This document shows, in pieces, positions 5,210 to 8,502 of a stretch of DNA of 8,502 bases. The position numbers and the translations under genes are program-made. Position 1 is the first letter of the stretch; each line of letters begins with the position of its first letter. Origin of the DNA: Hyphomicrobiales bacterium (GTDB lineage Bacteria > Pseudomonadota > Alphaproteobacteria > Rhizobiales > Afifellaceae); NCBI GenBank assembly GCA_013812985.1, contig JACCSN010000059.1:1-8502 (forward strand). The letters are read 5' to 3'. Under the pieces are notes generated by a model. The model ran no database searches and was not told the DNA's origin. It saw only the letters and a list, made by a program, of their open reading frames with translations.

Positions 5210-6646
5210 CTAGACGCCGGAGCTGCCGTCAGGTGCGATGAAGGCGATGCGCAGGAGGTTCGTCGCGCCTGAGGTGCCGAACGGCACGCCGGCGGTGATG
5301 ATGATGCGCTGCCCGGGCGTGGCGAAGCCCTCATTGGCGGCGATGGCGCAGGCGCGATTCACCATCTCGCCGACATTGTGGGCGTCTTCGGTCACAACGC
5401 AATGCAGGCCCCAGACGACGGACAGCCGGCGGGCGGTCCGCCTGACCGGCGACAGCGCGATGACCGGCACGTTGGGGCGCTCGCGCGACGCGCGCAAGCC
5501 CGTCGAGCCGGAGGAGGTGAAGCAGACGATCGCGGCGAGCCCCAGCGTATCGGCGATCTGCCGCGCCGACGCGGCGATCGTATCGGCGCCGGTCGATTCG
5601 GGGTCCGTGCGCTGGGCATGAATGATCGTCGTGAACAGCTTGTCCTCTTCCACCGCCTCGGCGATGCGGTTCATGGTCTCCACCGCCTCGACGGGAAATT
5701 CGCCGGCGGCCGATTCCGCCGACAGCATGACGGCGTCGGCGCCCTCGAAGACCGCGATCGCCATGTCCGACACCTCGGCGCGGGTGGGGACCGGGGCGGC
5801 GATCATGCTTTCCAGCATCTGCGTGGCGACCACGACCGGCTTGCCGGCGCGCCGCGCCGTGCGGGTGAGCTGCTTCTGGATGCCGGGAACCCGCTCCAGC
5901 GGCAGTTCCACCCCGAGATCGCCGCGCGCCACCATGATGGCGTCGGAGAGGTCGATGATCTCGTCGATGCGCTGCAGCGCCTGCGGCTTCTCGATCTTGG
6001 CCATGATGCCCGCCCGGCCGCCGACGAGCTTGCGCGCTTCCGCGATATCATCGGGCCGCTGAATGAAGGAGAGCGCTATCCAGTCCACTTCCTGCTCAAG
6101 CGCCGCATGCAAATCCTGGCGATCCTTGTCGGTCAGCGCGCTGGTTCTCAGCGTGGAATCGGGAAGGCTGACGCCTTTGCGGTCGGAGAGCCTGCGGCCC
6201 TGCACGACTTCGGTGACGGCGCGGCCGCTTCCGACCTCGACTACCTTCAAGCTGACCCGGCCGTCGTCGAGCAGGATCGTGTGGCCGGCCTCCAGGACGG
6301 CGAAGATTTCGGGATGGGGAAGGTGGACACGCTCCATGTCGCCCGGCCTGTCGTCGCTGTCGAGGACAAAGCTCCGCCCCGGTTCCAGCTCGACCGCGTT
6401 GCCTTCGAACCGGCCGATCCGCAGTTTTGGCCCTTGCAGATCGACCAAAATGCCGATGGGCCGGTCGTATTTCGTCTCCGTCGCGCGGATCGCCCCGACA
6501 AGCTCGCGCATGGCCGCGTGCGAGGTGTGGCTCATATTGATGCGGAAGATGTCCGCACCGGCGCGAAACAGCGCTTCGATGGTGTCTGCGCTGTTGGAGG
6601 AAGGTCCGAGGGTGGCGAGGATCTTGATCTTGCGCTTGCGTCTCAT
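5210..6646 (-). CDS. pyk: Pyruvate kinase, predicted potassium-independent type
   Basis: This cytoplasmic enzyme converts phosphoenolpyruvate and ADP to pyruvate and ATP, the last step of glycolysis. At 478 residues it has normal family length. Motifs in order: FRINMSH (34-40, substrate-site Arg35, Asn37, Ser39), DLQGPKLR (69-76) leading into the B domain (about 70-167), the signature IMAKIEK with catalytic Lys217 and metal ligand Glu219, ARGDLG with metal ligand Asp243, and ATQMLESM (274-281, Thr275). The C domain (about 350-475) includes CFTSSGSTG. Leu70 and Lys74 stand where potassium-dependent enzymes have Thr113 and Glu117 (rabbit muscle numbering); the Leu/Lys pair marks enzymes that do not need potassium. 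The ATG at 6646 overlaps the TGA of the DUF1036 gene as ATGA, so translation is probably coupled; its own ribosome binding site is weak. It is the last gene of the operon with glycerate kinase. Confidence 0.97.
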   Translation of the reverse strand: MRRKRKIKILATLGPSSNSADTIEALFRAGADIFRINMSHTSHAAMRELVGAIRATETKYDRPIGILVDLQGPKLRIGRFEGNAVELEPGRSFVLDSDDRPGDMERVHLPHPEIFAVLEAGHTILLDDGRVSLKVVEVGSGRAVTEVVQGRRLSDRKGVSLPDSTLRTSALTDKDRQDLHAALEQEVDWIALSFIQRPDDIAEARKLVGGRAGIMAKIEKPQALQRIDEIIDLSDAIMVARGDLGVELPLERVPGIQKQLTRTARRAGKPVVVATQMLESMIAAPVPTRAEVSDMAIAVFEGADAVMLSAESAAGEFPVEAVETMNRIAEAVEEDKLFTTIIHAQRTDPESTGADTIAASARQIADTLGLAAIVCFTSSGSTGLRASRERPNVPVIALSPVRRTARRLSVVWGLHCVVTEDAHNVGEMVNRACAIAANEGFATPGQRIIITAGVPFGTSGATNLLRIAFIAPDGSSGV

Positions 6647-7089
6647 CGGCCGCCGATACCCCGGCTCGTGGGCTCGGTCAGCTGGATCGTCCAGCTCTCC
6701 TGGTTTCCGGTGTCGACCTCATAGAAACCCGTTCGCTGGTAGCCGCGGGCGACGCAATTGTTCACGCCTTCGATCGTGAACTCCTTCTCGCGCGTGCACA
6801 GGAAGGCGCTGTTGCCGCCCCACTCGCCGCCTTCTTCGTAATCGACCGCGTACATATAATAAAAGCGCGATGAGAGCGGACCCACCAGCAAGGTGGCGCA
6901 GCTGTCCGCCTCCACGGTCCACCAGCCCTCTGTCATCCAGTCCTGGTCGGCCTTGTAGCCGATGGCGATGCCAACCCGGCTCTGCGTCTTGTTGCAGACG
7001 CGCAGATCGGCGAGAGCCGGGGCGGCGAAGAGGGGGGGAACGATCAAAGCGAGGAGGGCTGCAGTCGAACTGCCGCGGAGAAGCGTCAT
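6643..7089 (-). CDS. DUF1036 family secreted protein
   Basis: This 148-residue protein has a signal peptide (residues 1-27, ending APALA before DLRVCNKT), so it is predicted to be periplasmic or secreted. The mature part matches the DUF1036 pattern as I know it: RVCNKT, AIGYK, a WWTVE stretch, a central SSRFYYMYAVDY, GEWGG then FLC, then NCVARGYQRTGFYEVDTG and a final Trp strand. Four cysteines (32, 64, 98, 112) could form two disulfides. The biochemical role of the family is unknown. The ATG at 7089 is chosen because it starts a clean signal peptide and has GAAGG 8 nt upstream; an in-frame start at 7164 would overlap gckA by 71 bp and bury the signal. The gene lies 4 bp after gckA and overlaps pyk by 4 bp, so it is an integral part of that operon although its product is exported. 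Confidence 0.92.
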   Translation of the reverse strand: MTLLRGSSTAALLALIVPPLFAAPALADLRVCNKTQSRVGIAIGYKADQDWMTEGWWTVEADSCATLLVGPLSSRFYYMYAVDYEEGGEWGGNSAFLCTREKEFTIEGVNNCVARGYQRTGFYEVDTGNQESWTIQLTEPTSRGIGGR

Positions 7090-7093
7090 GGCT

Positions 7094-8437
7094 TCAGCCT
7101 TCTCCCCTGGGCTCGTGAGGTCCGATTCCGCAAATTTTATCGCTGTTGCGATTCTGCCTGTCAACGACCACGCAGCGGAAGTCGTTGACGTTCGTGCCCG
7201 TAGGCCCGGTGATCAACAAATCCCCCAACGCTGCGAAGAACCCCGTCGCGTCGTTGTTCGCGAGGAAAGCGGCGGCATTGAGGCCCAGGGCGCGAGCCCG
7301 CGCCAGCGTGGTCCCATCCGCGAAGGCGCCGGCCGGATCGTCCGGGGCGCCGCCGCCGCCGTCGGCGCCGTCGGTATCGGCGGCCAGCGCGGATATTCCG
7401 GGTTCGCCGTCGACCCCGAGCGCCAGCGCCAGCGCATATTCTTGGTTCGGGCCGCCGCGGCCGTCCCCGCGCACCGTGACGGTGAGCTCGCCGCCGGAGA
7501 GGAACAGCACCCGCCGGCCGGCGCGGCGCGCGTCGCGGGCCATCGCGCCATGCGCCGCCCCCAGGGCGGACGCTTCGCCTTCCAGAGTGTCGCCAAGCTC
7601 CGCCACCTCGTAGCCGGCGGCGCGGCCGAGCTTTGCGGCCGCGGCAAGCGAATCCGCCGGTCGGCCGACGATGCGCAGCTCGGCGTCTGCGAAGACGGGA
7701 TCGCCGGGCTTCGGCGTCTCGCCGGCGGGTCCGGCGAGCACTGCTTCGACGTGAGCCGGGACATCGATGCGCCATCGCCGCAGCACGGCGATTGCGTCGT
7801 CGGCCGTCGTCGGGTCGGGCGCGGTCGGGCCGGAGGCGATGAGCGATGGGTCGTCGGTCGGCACGTCGGAGATGCACAAGGTGAGCGACGGCGCCGGATG
7901 AAGAAGCGCCGCGAGCCGCCCGCCCTTGATCCGCGACAGGTGCTTCCGCACGACGTTGATATCCGAGATCGGCGCGCCGGAGGCGAGCAGCTTCCGGGTC
8001 AGCGCCTGCTTGTCGGCGATGTCGAGACTTTCGGCCGGCGCCGTCCAGTTGGCCGAGCCGCCGCCGGAGATGAGGACCAGAACAAGATCGTCCGGACCGG
8101 CGTCTCGGGCGAGCGCCAGCACGTCGGCGGTTCCATTGAGGCCGGCCGCGTCCGGGACGGGATGGCCGGCCTCGACGAGGCGGATCCGCTGCAGCGGGCG
8201 GCCGTGGCCATGGCGGGTGACACAGATGCCGACCAGGCGCTCCGGATCGACGAGGCCGCCACCGAGGTAATGATGTTCGCAGGCTTCCGCCATGTGGGCG
8301 CCCGACTTGCCGCAGGCGAGGATCAGCAGCCGGCCGCGAGGCGGCGGTGGCGGGAAATGCGGCGGCAGGCAGATCGCGGGCTGTGCGCGCGCCACGGCCG
8401 CGTCGAACATCGCCCGGCAGAGGTCGCGCGGATTCAC
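7094..8437 (-). CDS. gckA: Type-2 glycerate kinase (GckA; DUF4147 plus MOFRL domains)
   Basis: This cytoplasmic enzyme phosphorylates D-glycerate with ATP, normally to 2-phosphoglycerate, in the serine cycle, glyoxylate and tartrate/hydroxypyruvate pathways. The 447-residue protein has an N-terminal DUF4147 domain with ACGKSGAHMA (41-50), GHPVPD (91-96), LISGGGSANW (122-131), INVVRKHLSRIKGGRLA (160-175) and SDVPTDDPSLIASGPT (190-205). The C-terminal MOFRL domain shows FLSGGELTVTVRG (312-324), GGPNQEYALA (328-337), AADTDGADG (352-360) and GPTGTNVNDF (411-420). Homologues usually end soon after that last motif; here about 27 more residues follow. Five consecutive prolines (29-33) precede the first strand and may require elongation factor P. 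The GTG start forms a GTGA overlap with the stop of the upstream permease-like gene, which supports it. Older databases sometimes name the family TtuD or hydroxypyruvate reductase. Confidence 0.94.
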   Translation of the reverse strand: MNPRDLCRAMFDAAVARAQPAICLPPHFPPPPPRGRLLILACGKSGAHMAEACEHHYLGGGLVDPERLVGICVTRHGHGRPLQRIRLVEAGHPVPDAAGLNGTADVLALARDAGPDDLVLVLISGGGSANWTAPAESLDIADKQALTRKLLASGAPISDINVVRKHLSRIKGGRLAALLHPAPSLTLCISDVPTDDPSLIASGPTAPDPTTADDAIAVLRRWRIDVPAHVEAVLAGPAGETPKPGDPVFADAELRIVGRPADSLAAAAKLGRAAGYEVAELGDTLEGEASALGAAHGAMARDARRAGRRVLFLSGGELTVTVRGDGRGGPNQEYALALALGVDGEPGISALAADTDGADGGGGAPDDPAGAFADGTTLARARALGLNAAAFLANNDATGFFAALGDLLITGPTGTNVNDFRCVVVDRQNRNSDKICGIGPHEPRGEG

Positions 8438-8502
8438 GGCGTCCGCCGCGGCCTGGCAACCGCGATCCCGGCGAAGATGGCGGCCGCGCCGAGCGCTTGG
8501 GA
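8434..8502 (-). CDS. C-terminal end of a probable EamA/DMT-type permease (5' end outside window)
   Basis: In the - strand frame that ends at TGA 8436-8434, the last 22 codons read SQALGAAAIFAGIAVARPRR followed by TP. A small-residue hydrophobic helix followed by a short basic tail is how the tenth helix of drug/metabolite transporters (EamA family) typically ends. Its stop overlaps the gckA GTG start by 4 bp (GTGA), the same coupled arrangement seen further down the operon, so this is very likely a real gene. The family call rests on one helix and is tentative; another polytopic membrane protein would look similar. If correct, the operon may couple export or import of a small metabolite to glycerate use. 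Confidence 0.55.
   Translation of the reverse strand, partial: SQALGAAAIFAGIAVARPRRTP

Noticed and set aside
5378..6724. A 448-codon open frame on the + strand opposite pyk
   Set aside because: It is wholly antisense to a clear pyruvate kinase, rich in Arg/Asp/Gly/Ala with no domain, as expected from the high-GC codon pattern of the real gene.
7090..7164. Longer DUF1036 start at 7164
   Set aside because: It would overlap gckA by 71 bp and put a polar segment before an otherwise normal signal peptide; the ATG at 7089 has a good ribosome binding site.
7161..8459. A 432-codon - strand open frame in another phase over gckA
   Set aside because: It is dominated by Arg, Gly, Ala and Pro with no recognisable motif, while the overlapping gckA frame carries every family motif.

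Overview
The window is high-GC, densely coded bacterial DNA. Gene content and order point to an alphaproteobacterium, most likely of the order Hyphomicrobiales (Rhizobiales). The supporting signs are a ChoV-type choline transporter ATPase, a 41-residue cysteine-free ribosomal protein L36, a DUF1036 secreted protein beside pyruvate kinase, and a TTGACA-N17-CTATCT promoter of the alphaproteobacterial housekeeping type. I cannot name a genus from this sequence.

Left part (1-2474, + strand): the 3' end of a choline/betaine ABC transporter ATPase gene (choV) is followed by rpmJ. The rpmJ promoter appears to overlap the choV stop codon. A secreted three-TPR protein follows, then 22 bp later a membrane-anchored alpha/beta hydrolase with a complete Ser-Asp-His triad; these two look like an operon.

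Middle part (2475-5209): a 121-bp gap rich in stem-loops leads into a 410-codon + strand gene. Its first 150 residues look like a divergent two-repeat YccF inner-membrane domain. They are followed by about 260 residues I do not recognise, whose DNA contains unusually good inverted repeats. It converges, with 15 bp between stop codons, on a - strand gene for an exported protein made of two similar halves, each with one early and one late cysteine. These two genes are the least familiar in the window.

Right part (5210-8502, - strand): a very compact operon reads from the right edge leftwards. It holds the end of a probable EamA/DMT-type permease, a type-2 glycerate kinase (gckA), a secreted DUF1036 protein and pyruvate kinase (pyk), joined by a GTGA overlap, a 4-bp gap and an ATGA overlap. 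Glycerate kinase makes 2-phosphoglycerate. Enolase, encoded elsewhere, would convert this to phosphoenolpyruvate, and pyruvate kinase then makes pyruvate. The operon therefore carries two of the three steps from glycerate to pyruvate. The pyruvate kinase carries the Leu/Lys pair typical of potassium-independent enzymes.

No tRNA, rRNA, CRISPR array, insertion sequence or phage gene was seen. I found no convincing new multi-gene system. The best candidates for new biology are the YccF-fusion gene with its hairpins and the duplicated periplasmic protein.
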